A program made the position numbers and the translations under genes. The notes beneath the pieces were generated by a model. The model ran no database searches. It was given only the letters and a program-made list of their open reading frames with translations, and had not been told where the DNA came from. DNA of 64,000 bases from Coniochaeta sp. PMI_546 (lineage: Eukaryota; Ascomycota; Sordariomycetes; Coniochaetales; Coniochaetaceae): positions 62,001 to 126,000 of the forward strand of contig MU271157.1 in NCBI GenBank assembly GCA_021432605.1, given 5' to 3'. This document shows, in pieces, positions 52,709 to 63,000 of the stretch (positions are counted from its first letter, which is position 1; every line of letters starts with the position of its first letter).

Positions 52709-53125
52709 CGTCGACGACGTGATGATGGTATTGTATTGGAGGACACTGCTGACGCGGCAGACAGTAGATAGGAGACAGAAAGCCGTTGGAACGTCGACAA
52801 GCAGGTCGTTGTTGAGAACGACGGGCTTATGGAAAGTGAGGTGGTGGGCTTGATTGCCAGGCCACAGTGGGGTCACGAGCATTTCCTGGCTGTTAGGACG
52901 GCTGTTGGGGGTGGCAGGTGGCGCTGCACTTACACGAAACACCAACGCCGGGGCTGCAGCCAGTCACGGAGCAAAGACTTGGAGCAGCCCTATCAGAACC
53001 AACAGGCGAAAGAAGGCGCCTACCTAAGTATACTATTGCAATATTAGGCAACCATACTGCTTCGCTGGGTCGTCGTGTCGGGCCAACGGCTCCAGGTAAC
53101 CTTAGAAGTTTAGAACTCACTGAAG
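52709..53125. promoter_or_regulatory. Divergent region between the ML gene and a weak plus-strand candidate
   Basis: About 417 bases of G/C-rich sequence between two starts that face apart. It may also hold a first exon of the plus-strand candidate, because a signal-peptide-like frame (LLGRLLGVAGGAALTRNTNA) lies near 52,890. Confidence 0.35.
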
Positions 53126-53650
53126 ATGGAGGCCGGGCCTACAGGCCCAGGGACCGGCCACCCCCCGCCGAGCATCCGCGACAACGGCACGGGGCTTCTC
53201 GACGCACTTCGCAACGAGTGCGGTGTCGTTACCGACTGGAAGTTCGATCCCAGCACGCCCGTTGATGGCGGTGGCTTCCAGTGGTACGCCGCCGGCAGCC
53301 TGGTTATCGGCAAGCGGAGCTGCGCCGGCACCGCCATCATGAAAGCCGGCGCCGACCGGGTGGGCAACTGCCATGGCGCCGGGAGGCGCCGGGGTGTTGG
53401 CGGCAACGGCGGCGAGGTCGAGGGCCGCACTATATACAGACGGGTCAATATCGACAAGTGGCCCGGCTACGGCGGTCAGGCCATGCACGATTTCAGTCAG
53501 TCTGGAACAGCCATCAAGGGGAAGAGAGCAACCGCGAAGGGGATAGGGACGACATCGAGTGCGGCAAAGGCGGTGACTGCAAAGACATTGGTTACCACGA
53601 TGCGGGCGAAGACGACGGGCACATCGTCGAAGACGACTGGGAAGGGATAG
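53126..53650 (+). CDS. Candidate gene with a patterned GLLDALRNECGVVTDW block
   Basis: ATG-started frame of 174 codons. Residues about 22-85 look like a real fold fragment (GTGLLDALRNECGVVTDWKF, GGGFQWYAAGSLVIGKRSCA, then AIMKAGADRVGNC). This Cys-paired layout recalls small secreted proteins of plant-associated fungi, from memory only. After GNCHGAG the translation becomes Gly/Arg/Thr/Lys-rich and low in structure, so the true reading may change frame through an intron, and no signal peptide is present at the ATG. A long open minus-strand frame covers the same DNA because it is G/C-rich. Treat as tentative. Confidence 0.35.
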   Translation: MEAGPTGPGTGHPPPSIRDNGTGLLDALRNECGVVTDWKFDPSTPVDGGGFQWYAAGSLVIGKRSCAGTAIMKAGADRVGNCHGAGRRRGVGGNGGEVEGRTIYRRVNIDKWPGYGGQAMHDFSQSGTAIKGKRATAKGIGTTSSAAKAVTAKTLVTTMRAKTTGTSSKTTGKG

Positions 53651-54218
53651 GCCCGAGGTTGCTGCGATGGGGAAGGTACATAGTTCGTTTCGGTGCACGG
53701 TCGGTCGTTGAACGTAGGAGTGTTTGGATTGTCTTGACATCTGGATATGTACAGTATGTATCTTTGCAGGCTGCGTTTGTTACTTGTTTATGTATGTTCT
53801 TGGGTAGCTTTGTAAGTTGGATGCGGTTACTTTGTTTTCAGTGTATAAGCAGGGACGGGATGGCGAGCGATTGTAGCTTAGGATATAGTCATCCCACTTC
53901 GGCAACTGGTGCTTACTCGGCCTATAGTAGTGCAATAAGTGGTCGTACTCACACCGTTCATTAGTGGTTGTATCTCTTCTGACATATACATCTGCGAACT
54001 AAGTAGCCAAGGGAGCAGAAAGGGAAGCATGTATGGCCGAGTCCTGCCTCCAACTCGACGTCAACCAAGAGTGAAGCTATATCCTCACAAGGCGTACTGC
54101 TATATGCACTTGTAGAGGACCGGTACGCTCAATTGATCCCCCATCACACGTAGTCTGGAGCAGATGCAAACCTTTTACTTGTTACTCCTGATTCTCTTCC
54201 CAGAGTAGAGCCTAGAGT
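53651..54218. other. Intergenic region
   Basis: 3' flanks of two facing genes. A/T-rich in the left part; no coding signal. Confidence 0.5.
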
Positions 54219-56681
54219 TTAACTAGACGGGACAGCAGCAAGTATGCTCCATAAGTGGTCCTTCGTCCCATTGTCTTCGAACTGAACAACATTGGCGCTA
54301 TTGGCCGTCGACATACCGTCCACCCCAGCCACAAGCCCGCTGTTCTTATTCTGGATCAGAAACAGACCGTCCTTGTTGGACTTCACTCGCCAGAGATGGT
54401 CGTCCGTTCCGCTGTCCTGATATTGCTGAAGATGCGCACTATTGGCCTGTGAGGCCCCTTCTACCGCCAGCAGGAGTCCACTGTTGAGATTTCTAATCTT
54501 GAACCATCCACCAGTCGCCTTCACAAACTCCCAGAGATGATCACGAGTGCCGTTATCATCGTACTGCTGGATGTTGGCGCTGTTGGCTTTTGATGCGTTC
54601 TCGACGCCCATGAGTTTGCCGCTGTTTTCGTTCCGGAGCTGGAATATTGCAGCGGTCCAGACCTCGAACTCTGAAAGACCCCATCCTGTTCCGCCACCGG
54701 CGTTGGGCGCAACGACTCGTAGCTGTGAGGTGGTGATCGTTGAAAAGGTGATTTGGGTCTGCGTGTTTGATGTCGAGGCCGCTGCGCTCCGCTGTTGGCC
54801 GGGGACCGTAGTCCAGGTGTTACCGGCCAGGTACTGGAGGTCATATCGCGAGGGAAGTCTAACACCGCCGCCATCGTCGTAAAAGTACAAATGGACGTTA
54901 GAGACTGCCTGCGGCCGTCGAAAGTCTACGCCAAAGTAATCTTGCGAATTTGGGCTATTGTACGAGGTCCATCGGCTGTTCTGGGGAACAGCGTTGCGGA
55001 AGACAATGCCGTCGATCGCATTCCACACATTGTCAACTGGCGAGGTATAGGACGCAAAAGGCGTTGTTCCCTGTGAGAATCTTTGACTGTTGGCTGCGAT
55101 GTTAACCTGAGAACTGATAGCTTGGCTGATTGGGCGGCCGACATTGACGGTCAGCACACCCAGCGTGTCGCGGTTGCCAGCGAGGTTTCCGTCCACGAAA
55201 ACTCTTAATCCGGTGCCCTGTCCGTAACGCTGGCCGGTCCTGTCCCATAAAACTGTCACAGTATGCCCATGGTACGCAACGTTCTCCAAGGCGAAGTAGT
55301 CCCAAGAGGACGGTATCAGAGGGTTGACCTTCAATGTATCATCTGCTTGCCCGCGCAAGCCGAGGAGGCCCGCAATGATATTATCGATAAAGGTAGAATG
55401 GTTGTAATCCTCACTATGATTGAAGGAATCATACAGCCAGCGATCTGCGTCGGGATCGTGAGCCTCGGCAATATAGGGCTTGCCATTCTTATGCTGTGTG
55501 GCAGCGTAGCCGAGAAGAAGACCGAAATAGTCGGCCGCGGATATGTATGATTGAGCTGGATAATCGTGTAGCACGTTTTCCACTGCGTTGAGGGTCTGAG
55601 AAGTGGCAAACGGCCATGATGGACCATTCCATTGGAGGCAATTAGCGCTCTGGTTCATAAACCATGGACTTCGTCGCTCCGCTGTAGTAGGACCGTAAGC
55701 AGAGGCAAAGCCCTGCGGATCCTTCAGCTGGGCAAAAGCAGCGATATTAGATGCTTGCGGCATGTTAAACATCCATGGTACATAACCCATGATCTCACGT
55801 GTAGTAAGGAGCTGCCCTGAAGGGTTGTTATCACGCGCCCGGTGCATGAAGAATTGGCGCTGGCTATCCCACAGATATTTCTGGAGGGCACTCTGTAGGG
55901 CGTCGGCCCGTCCCGAGTACTCGCTGGCTAGGGCATTCTGACCATTCAAGGCGGCGAGAGATGCGATAGCCCGTGCATCTCCATACTGGTAGGCGTTGAT
56001 CGTCGGTCTGTACCCATCGCCACCGTGATACGGGTCGCTCGACTCGTAGGAAGCAGCTGTGCATTCGGTAGCGTCCCAGACAGGGACCTGCCAATAAAGC
56101 CCAAGGTCCGCGTTGAAGTGATTGTCCCAGCCACGATATTGTTTGACAAGATTGTCCAGCTGACCAACCGCGAATTCTCGATCCCCAGTGACGAGGTACT
56201 GACGCCACACAGCGCTAGCTGCCCAGAAACTGTACTCATGCGCCCAGTCAGAGGTATCAGTGTTGACATCTTCGGTTTGCGGCTTGCTAAACTGCCCTGG
56301 ACCAGCTAGCCAGTAATTGACGACGTCCTTACCGTAATTCTGGTTCCGTAGCCATCGCCCTTCGTTGATATGGTGTCCCGCTGCGGCTACAACGCCCCCA
56401 TACGGCGCGCCATAGCTGACTGGCTGCAGAAACTCGCTGGATAGATAGCCATACTGGCTACTTGTGTAGGTGAGATGTTCTTTGTAGGTTTGACAACGGT
56501 AGTAGTAGACTTCCTGGATCTGCTGGTTGGGAACCTCAAGGAAGGGGATATTCTGCTCATACCAATCAGGATCCTCGAACCCAGCTAGGAGCTGACCGTG
56601 ATTCAAGAAGTTGGTGGCTGTAGAACGGCCCAAGACAGTGACAGTGGCGATGCCAATGAGTCGCACTCTGCAAGTCTTCAT
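54219..56681 (-). CDS. Secreted (alpha/alpha)6-barrel glycosidase (MGH1/GH63-like) with discoidin-like and ricin-type lectin domains
   Basis: Single uninterrupted frame of 820 aa, ATG at 56681. The N-terminus MKTCRVRLIGIATVTVLGRS may be a signal peptide. Residues about 50-440 resemble the catalytic (alpha/alpha)6 barrel of GH63/mannosylglycerate-hydrolase-like enzymes: EVYYYRCQTYKEHL, DWAHEYSFWAASAVWRQYLV, GYVPWMF, NGPSWPFATSQTLNAVENVL and DYNHSTFIDNIIAGLLGLRG. A beta-domain follows (LKVNPLIPSSWDYFALENVA). Residues about 550-660 resemble a discoidin/F5-8C carbohydrate-binding domain (VHLYFYDDGGGVRLPSRYDL to GWGLSEFEVWT). Residues about 665-815 form a ricin-type beta-trefoil with three repeats (IFQLRNENSGKLMGVENAS, FKIRNLNSGLLLAVEGASQA, FLIQNKNSGLVAGVDGMSTA), each ending in DHLW. 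Predicted extracellular glycan hydrolase; substrate unknown. No intron in 2.46 kb, unlike most neighbours. Confidence 0.85.
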   Translation of the reverse strand: MKTCRVRLIGIATVTVLGRSTATNFLNHGQLLAGFEDPDWYEQNIPFLEVPNQQIQEVYYYRCQTYKEHLTYTSSQYGYLSSEFLQPVSYGAPYGGVVAAAGHHINEGRWLRNQNYGKDVVNYWLAGPGQFSKPQTEDVNTDTSDWAHEYSFWAASAVWRQYLVTGDREFAVGQLDNLVKQYRGWDNHFNADLGLYWQVPVWDATECTAASYESSDPYHGGDGYRPTINAYQYGDARAIASLAALNGQNALASEYSGRADALQSALQKYLWDSQRQFFMHRARDNNPSGQLLTTREIMGYVPWMFNMPQASNIAAFAQLKDPQGFASAYGPTTAERRSPWFMNQSANCLQWNGPSWPFATSQTLNAVENVLHDYPAQSYISAADYFGLLLGYAATQHKNGKPYIAEAHDPDADRWLYDSFNHSEDYNHSTFIDNIIAGLLGLRGQADDTLKVNPLIPSSWDYFALENVAYHGHTVTVLWDRTGQRYGQGTGLRVFVDGNLAGNRDTLGVLTVNVGRPISQAISSQVNIAANSQRFSQGTTPFASYTSPVDNVWNAIDGIVFRNAVPQNSRWTSYNSPNSQDYFGVDFRRPQAVSNVHLYFYDDGGGVRLPSRYDLQYLAGNTWTTVPGQQRSAAASTSNTQTQITFSTITTSQLRVVAPNAGGGTGWGLSEFEVWTAAIFQLRNENSGKLMGVENASKANSANIQQYDDNGTRDHLWEFVKATGGWFKIRNLNSGLLLAVEGASQANSAHLQQYQDSGTDDHLWRVKSNKDGLFLIQNKNSGLVAGVDGMSTANSANVVQFEDNGTKDHLWSILAAVPSS

Positions 56682-57534
56682 CTTTCGTCCTGCTGCTATG
56701 AGGCAGACTCAGGTGCCGCGACCTCCGGGGAGGCAACGTGCCGTGATGACCGTGTCATCATATATGGACCGCGTCCCAGGGACGGTGTCTCTCGGCCAAA
56801 TAAAACCTGCCAAAATCAAGGTAGTCTCCGGGCTCATCACACCTTCCAGTATAAGGTATATCGGGAGTGCGGGGCTCGTTTTCAATTGTGTAAGAATACG
56901 CCTTAAGCGACTTGTAAGGTGACACCAGGTAACTAAATAGCTGCAGTGAGACTCAGGCCACCTAGCAGTGCGGTATATGCGATTGGATGCGGCCTCTGAG
57001 TCCCACTATGGAGCAGGCATACACGCATATACCACTATAAGGTGTGCTGGGCACCCCGGACCAAGTCCAACCGTCCGAATGCTTGAGGCCGGATCTTCGT
57101 AGAAGGATTCGCTTCGGATATCTAGAATATATGCAGAGAAATGCTTACCGCAAGTTGGTACGAGTCACCATCGGCTGCCATGACTTTCCATCCGGCGCCC
57201 AGCCGTAGTAAGAGCTCTGAAGACTAGAGATCGTACATTGCGATGGACAGGCCCAGACTGAGCGTTGAAGTTGCTGTAGCTGTATTAACCGTTACTGTTG
57301 AAGGCACAGTAATTGCGTAGCATGCGACCAAGATCGCGCATAGGACCTCGTTTGAAAGTGTTCGGTAGTCATGGCATTGCGAGTCTCGGTCCCTACTGTT
57401 GAACTATTTTGCAATTGCCAAACGCTGTCTCGACCATTAGTAAACCACTTGTTTATTAGCAGCAAGCTTGGCCTTGAATCACCGATAGATAGGGGTCTGC
57501 AAAATTACGAAGAGTGGCAGCCACACTTCTAGCT
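56682..57534. other. Intergenic region
   Basis: Glycosidase promoter on the left and transporter 3' flank on the right; plus-strand frames at 56598-56922 run antisense into the glycosidase start. Nothing else seen. Confidence 0.5.
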
Positions 57535-59283
57535 TTACCGGTTCTGCTTCTCTCTTCTCTCCCTTGCGAGCCTCCATTTCGTCCCTTTTGTGCGGATCGT
57601 GACTGTCAGAGCAACACCAACCACTAAACATACACCGGAGAGCAACGTAAAGAAGGGACCAGGCCCCATGACTGCCATCAAGGGTTCCATGATCGCAACG
57701 CCGGAAGCGGCCAGAAAACACCGTGTCAAGTTGCCAGCCGCGGAAGCCGTGCCCGGGGACTCCCTGTGTATCTCAACCGTGAGAGTGTTCCATGACTGCG
57801 TCGATTAGCGAAATTGTGTGGGACATACCCTGCCGCCACAGTACTGACCTGCACATAACCAGACAAGCCCTGGAGAAACTGGAATATCAGGGGAACCGCA
57901 GGATGCTATCACCGCATCAGCAACAAGGTTCATCTTGTTCCTACTTTCCCAGCAACTCACCACACGGTAGTGAACAGCCCAACCGTATGCAAGAGCCCAA
58001 CTGCACTGTAGAGCTTGGAATACCCAGGCCATCCGAGCTCTAGCTCGCTCGATGGGGAATTTAGATAGGTCATCTCCTCGAATGTGATCCACTTCCCATC
58101 CGATTTCCTTTGCTGTCATTTTGTAATTCCAGTCCATGATTATGGCTTTTGAATGTATCAGCAAGGCCTTGGATATTCGGCGGGAGGGCTCACCTTGCAA
58201 TTGGCTCCCACAGAAGACTCCGCAACCTAATGCAAGATAACACAGACCAATATCGGACTCATTGTACCCATAAGCCGCCCTGTATAAAGCTGGTAGGGAT
58301 GCCTGGGAGACATAGTACATCATATAGAACGTCGCCGCAGCTAGAAGAACGCAAAACGTATCTTTCTGGAACACCAGCACAACGGACTTCAACGGGTTTG
58401 GAGTCACAGACCTTACTCTATGCCAAACCGAAGGATACACACCGATCGGTCGATGGCCATACACATCCGCCATGGGCACAAGAAACGGCAGCACGGGCCT
58501 GTTCAGACCCTTTGCAGTGACCGATCCGTTGCCCACAATCTTCCTGTTTGTCTCTGGCAGAAACAGCACCACTGCAAGCAGAAAGAAACCACCGACCATA
58601 GTCAGGATCCAAAATATCCAACGCCAACCAGCATGATAGCATACTGGCCCGCCAATGACCGGCGCAATCACTGGTCCGAGGTTAAGCATCATCATGGTCG
58701 GTGCCATGATACGCCCCCGCTCAGCCGGCGCAGCGATATCCGCCACCACGGCGTAGCCGATGCTCACGCTCACACTGCTGCCGAAGCTCTGCAGCATGCG
58801 CAGGACCAGGAGCGCCGCGTAACTGTCTTGCACTGCGAGTCCAATGCTCGAACCCACGAATAGGCCGAAGGTGAGGATGTAGACCGGTCTTCTACCTATG
58901 CGGTCAGACAGCTGGCTGAAGAATGTGGGCGCTATGCCTTGTATGACGATGTACGCTGTTATGGTGAGGTTCATGAGTTCCAATGTGGTGTGAAACTCTT
59001 TCTGCAGTATCGGCACGCAGGGCAGGTAGATGTTGGCTGTTAGAGGAGAGAACATCGTCGCTGTGCCGACTATGATGGCGACAAAGGTGCGTTGCCATGG
59101 ACTAAGTAGAGTGTAGCGATTGATCTCTGATTCTGGTGGTATGTTCTGCTTTTCAATCGGCGTTGACACGCGAGGCGCCTCGGTCTTGGAAACGGAAAGA
59201 GGGGTCTCGACATTCTCAACCACTGGGGGCGCATCAGACGCGGAACTATCATATTTCTCACGTGTTGAAATTGAGTTGGCCAT
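57535..59283 (-). CDS. MFS multidrug transporter, DHA1 (drug:H+ antiporter-1) family
   Basis: Four exons on the minus strand, 58194-59283, 57961-58145, 57849-57905 and 57535-57795, giving 530 aa. A cytosolic N-terminus of about 60 residues (Ser/Pro/Glu-rich) precedes the first membrane helix (FVAIIVGTATMFSPLTANIY). The loop 2-3 MFS motif is QLSDRIGRRPVYILTFG; then RMLQSFGSSVSVSIGYAVVA and the antiporter motif C region LNLGPVIAPVIGG. The central loop and second six helices follow, with the DHA1-type segment DWNYKMTAKEIGWEVDHIRG and DLSKFPIERAR. Correct splicing is needed to restore helices 10-12: HPAVPLIFQFLQGLSGYVQ sits in a 57-base exon and joins SWNTLTVEIHRESPGTASA. Predicted plasma-membrane exporter; substrate unknown. 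All phases agree. Confidence 0.92.
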
Positions 59284-60043
59284 TCTTTTGACCTCGAACG
59301 CTTCGTGGTCGAGGAGGAAAAAACAGTGGTGTTATTGCTTAATAGGTATTGAACGGTGGGCATGTGGTTTATCGGAATTGTGAAGTCCTCCCTTGTAGAA
59401 AGTGTGCAGGCTATCGTATGCAAGCTTAGTCATAATGTTGATGAGAGGTATCGTAGAACGTTGTTGGACACGGAGACATGTGCCACCCCTCGACTGACAC
59501 GATGATGCTGCCTAGCAAGACGGTAGGAGAAGGGTGTGTCTAAAAAGTTCTCAGCTAGTGCCTGGTGTCTACGATCGTCAAATCTAGTATGTCACCCGGA
59601 GAGCATTGGAAAGAGCGTAGTCCCATGATATAGGCTGGATATCACTTGAATAGAAAGCTTCTTTGGGTATCCTAACGACCTGCATAGTGATAAACGTCCC
59701 GATTACACATCCTCATCAGTATAAGACACCTTGAAATGCCAGTTTCATGACGCCCACCTTGAAGATCCAGAGCAGAAACATTATCCTCATCCTGCGGGCG
59801 ACTGCAAGGCTATAAGAGACACGAACCAAATGCTTCTAGGCTCTACTGTGATGTAAGTAGCTGTCGTAGTTCATCAAGGCCCTCATCAGTTCGTGCGCCA
59901 CAAGCGGGACAATACTCGCCCATGAAGATGAAGTTTTTGTCCATATGGTGGAGTGGTATATGTGGCACATCAAACTCACTAGGCTACTGTGCAGCCCACC
60001 CAGGTGCTAGATGCTTCGTCTGGGTGAAGACTACAACTCGCTT
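59284..60043. other. Intergenic region
   Basis: Transporter promoter on the left and 3' flank of the NACHT-WD40 gene on the right. No coding signal beyond chance frames. Confidence 0.5.
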
Positions 60044-63000
60044 TCACCGCAATGGCAGCTCTGCCTGGAATTTCAAGCCATTTTTAACAATCGATAAGTC
60101 GCCATGCAAGCAAAACACGACATCATCGTCGCAGGTTATTGCCGGAAGGATCTCATCTGTACGGCGTGTGAGCTCTCCTGGCACGAAGAAATGTCTGGTA
60201 TACTGCGAGTATTCTTGCGGGTTGTCGTTGTTCAACTCGACAGACGATATCCAGGAGTCCGCATGGAGGAAAATGGCGCGCTTGCCATTGCTGGACATGC
60301 CAATGAAGCGATCGCATTCGCTGGGCAACATATGTGCAAATGGCTGAAGGGTCATATTGCCGAGATCCCATCCAGACTGAGATAATTCTTCGGGTGTCCT
60401 GAAGAAGTACAGCTTTGAACTGGAGACGTGGCTAGCTTGGTGGCGGACGGCCAGCAGTAGAGTTTGCGCTTTGCGGACAAATGTCGCCGAGTCAAAACTA
60501 GTCGGCGCGCATCCATCTCCTGAATTATACTCGAGTGTAATGATGCTGCTAAACATACTTTCAACCGTTAAGGACGGGAAATTTGGCGCCGAGTACCGTT
60601 GGAGCTGAGAATTGTCCACCAGCATAAACTCATCAAATTTGCTTGGGCCGTCCGGTGTGAGCCACCTCCAAGCGCACCGGTCCTCGTGAGTGAAGACTCG
60701 TGAACCGACAACCTCACCGTCCTGTGCCAAATAGACATGATCAGATTCAGTCGTTGACACGAGAAGGAACTTCCCGGATGGACTAAAAAGTAGTTGCCGA
60801 ATTGGGGCGTGCAGCCGCATCGAGGCTGCCATGGTTCTGACTCGGACTGCCGTTTGGTCTTTGAGATCCAAGCTCCATACCTGGACGAAGGAATTGACAT
60901 CGCACGATGCAATCAAATCTGTGTTGCTGGTGGCGATCTCCTTCACATAGGCCTGATGTGGATGCCTATATAGTATTGTGCCCTTGACACCCGTCTTTGA
61001 ATAATAAGCAAGAACTCCACCTTGATTGTTGGAGGAGAAAACAATCGGAAGACTTCGGTGAGCATGGATAGCCGTAATCTTCGCACCTCGCACACTTTCG
61101 TACTTGCCCTCGACGACGGCGAGGGCCGAATGATCAATCTCGCTGGTGCTAGCTTCCTCGTCAATTGTCTTGCGTACTAGCGTAGCCGGTGACCATATGC
61201 GCATGTCAGAGTCGGTCACATCGATGATATTTGCTCCATCGGATGTAAAAGTAAGAGACCGAAAGGAGAGAGCCGGCGTTTGCACCTGGTACAGAGGTGT
61301 AAGGGATTCGAAGTCTAATACGCGTAAGGTGCCTCGCACATCGACGGTGGCGAGTGTGTTACCGTTCGGTGAGCAAGCGATGGAAGCATAATTGTTGTGC
61401 TTCCCCGGGTTCGGATCGAAGTACTGGATCAGAGATCCGGACCACGAGTCAAATAAGCCCAAGGGAGAACCGCCATATGCGACAAGGACTAGCGAGACGT
61501 TCGGGTTCGGGTTGAAAAGTACGTGGTTCGCAACTCCATTGTTTTCATCCATGGCCCAGCCAATGAACACCTTTTGCTTGAAGTCCCATAGGCAAACCGG
61601 GCCGGTGCGATAGCCTAGTGCAAGCACTTCCATGTCCGGTGACATAGAGACGAAACCGGGAGCCCGGAACGGGACAGTTCGATAATCAACGCCTTGGGCG
61701 TCCTCTAGGTCCGGCTGTTGATAGGGATAATTGTGCTGTTCAAGCAGCTTTCCAGTTGTTAAATCCCATGTCAGGCCTCTCCCGCCCTCTGTAATGCCTA
61801 TGAGCTCCGTAGACGTCGACGCAAGGAAAAGGCACCGAGACCGCAATCGCGTCTCCCAAATGACCTCTCCCTTGCGACTCCATAGCGTCAGGAACTTGTT
61901 GCTGCATCCAGCCACGTAACCGGCGGGTTCCACGAAATGAAGTAAATCTATTGGATACTTTGTCAAGATTGTGCTTTCGTGCTGGAAACTCCGGTGATGA
62001 AAGAGGACAACGTCGCCACATTCCATCCCGACCGCGAGTTGGGTGACACCGCAAGCGACGGCAGAGGCTGTTCGGTCTTTGAAATCGATCGTGGCAATAC
62101 AGTCATCCCAGTCCGTTGTTTTGGCTCCTAGCAGGGCCAACCCGTCCGGACTCCTCCCGAATGACTTAAATACCACAGTATTGGTTGGGCAGAGAGGCGG
62201 AATGAGGAAATATATGGACGATGGGGAAGCCAATAAGGCCTTCCCAAACTTGGTCGCTAGCCTGCTCAGGCTCACTGACCACCCTTCGACTGTCTTGGCC
62301 TGCAATTGTTGATTCAGTGGTGAAACGTGTTTAGCTCGTCGTTCCAAAAATGCTGTGAGATCCTTCGCCGCCCGAATCAAGCCATGCAGATCGCCCCTGG
62401 TGGCTTGGAGATCTATCCATGTCATGATATTTGACCTGAAGAAGCGATCAAGTTCTATGAGTATCCTGGCAGACTCTGACGGAGCACCATGCACGTGCTC
62501 GGAGAAGTGCGACATAGCGTACTTTAGTAATCCTTCCGAGACATGCCTCTTATCCGTAAGAAAACGGCGGTGACGCGGCGGAGCAAGGGCGCGACTGCAC
62601 AGAAGTTGGAGGCACGTCAATGCGATAAGTTCATGTGCTGCAGCCCTCGTGACCTGGAACTCTCCAGCGGAGCTTGACAGGATGAACTCGCGGGCAGTTG
62701 CGTGCACAATGTGGACCAAGTCTGTTTGTTTGTCGATGTAGACAAGCTGCCCGCAGAGAACCTCTATAGCGGCGGAAATGCTTGGAAAACTAGTTTGGGT
62801 TTCCAAGTCGAGGGCTTGCGACAGGTCAAGAGTGCTAAGTGGGCGAGCTGCTGAAACAACCCAGCGGAGTATGACCTTGGATATATGCTTCTCGCGCTCG
62901 TTCTCGGCCATCTTAGCCACTATTCTTTCGTAGTAAGGCGTCATTCCTTTCGGTATGCCAGCCAGGACCTCTGTCATGCTCTTCGTAGCGGTTAACATCC

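Noticed and set aside
53117-53740. 207-codon minus-strand frame
   Set aside because: Antisense to the patterned plus-strand block; Ala/Gly/Pro-rich translation with no domain and a non-ATG start.
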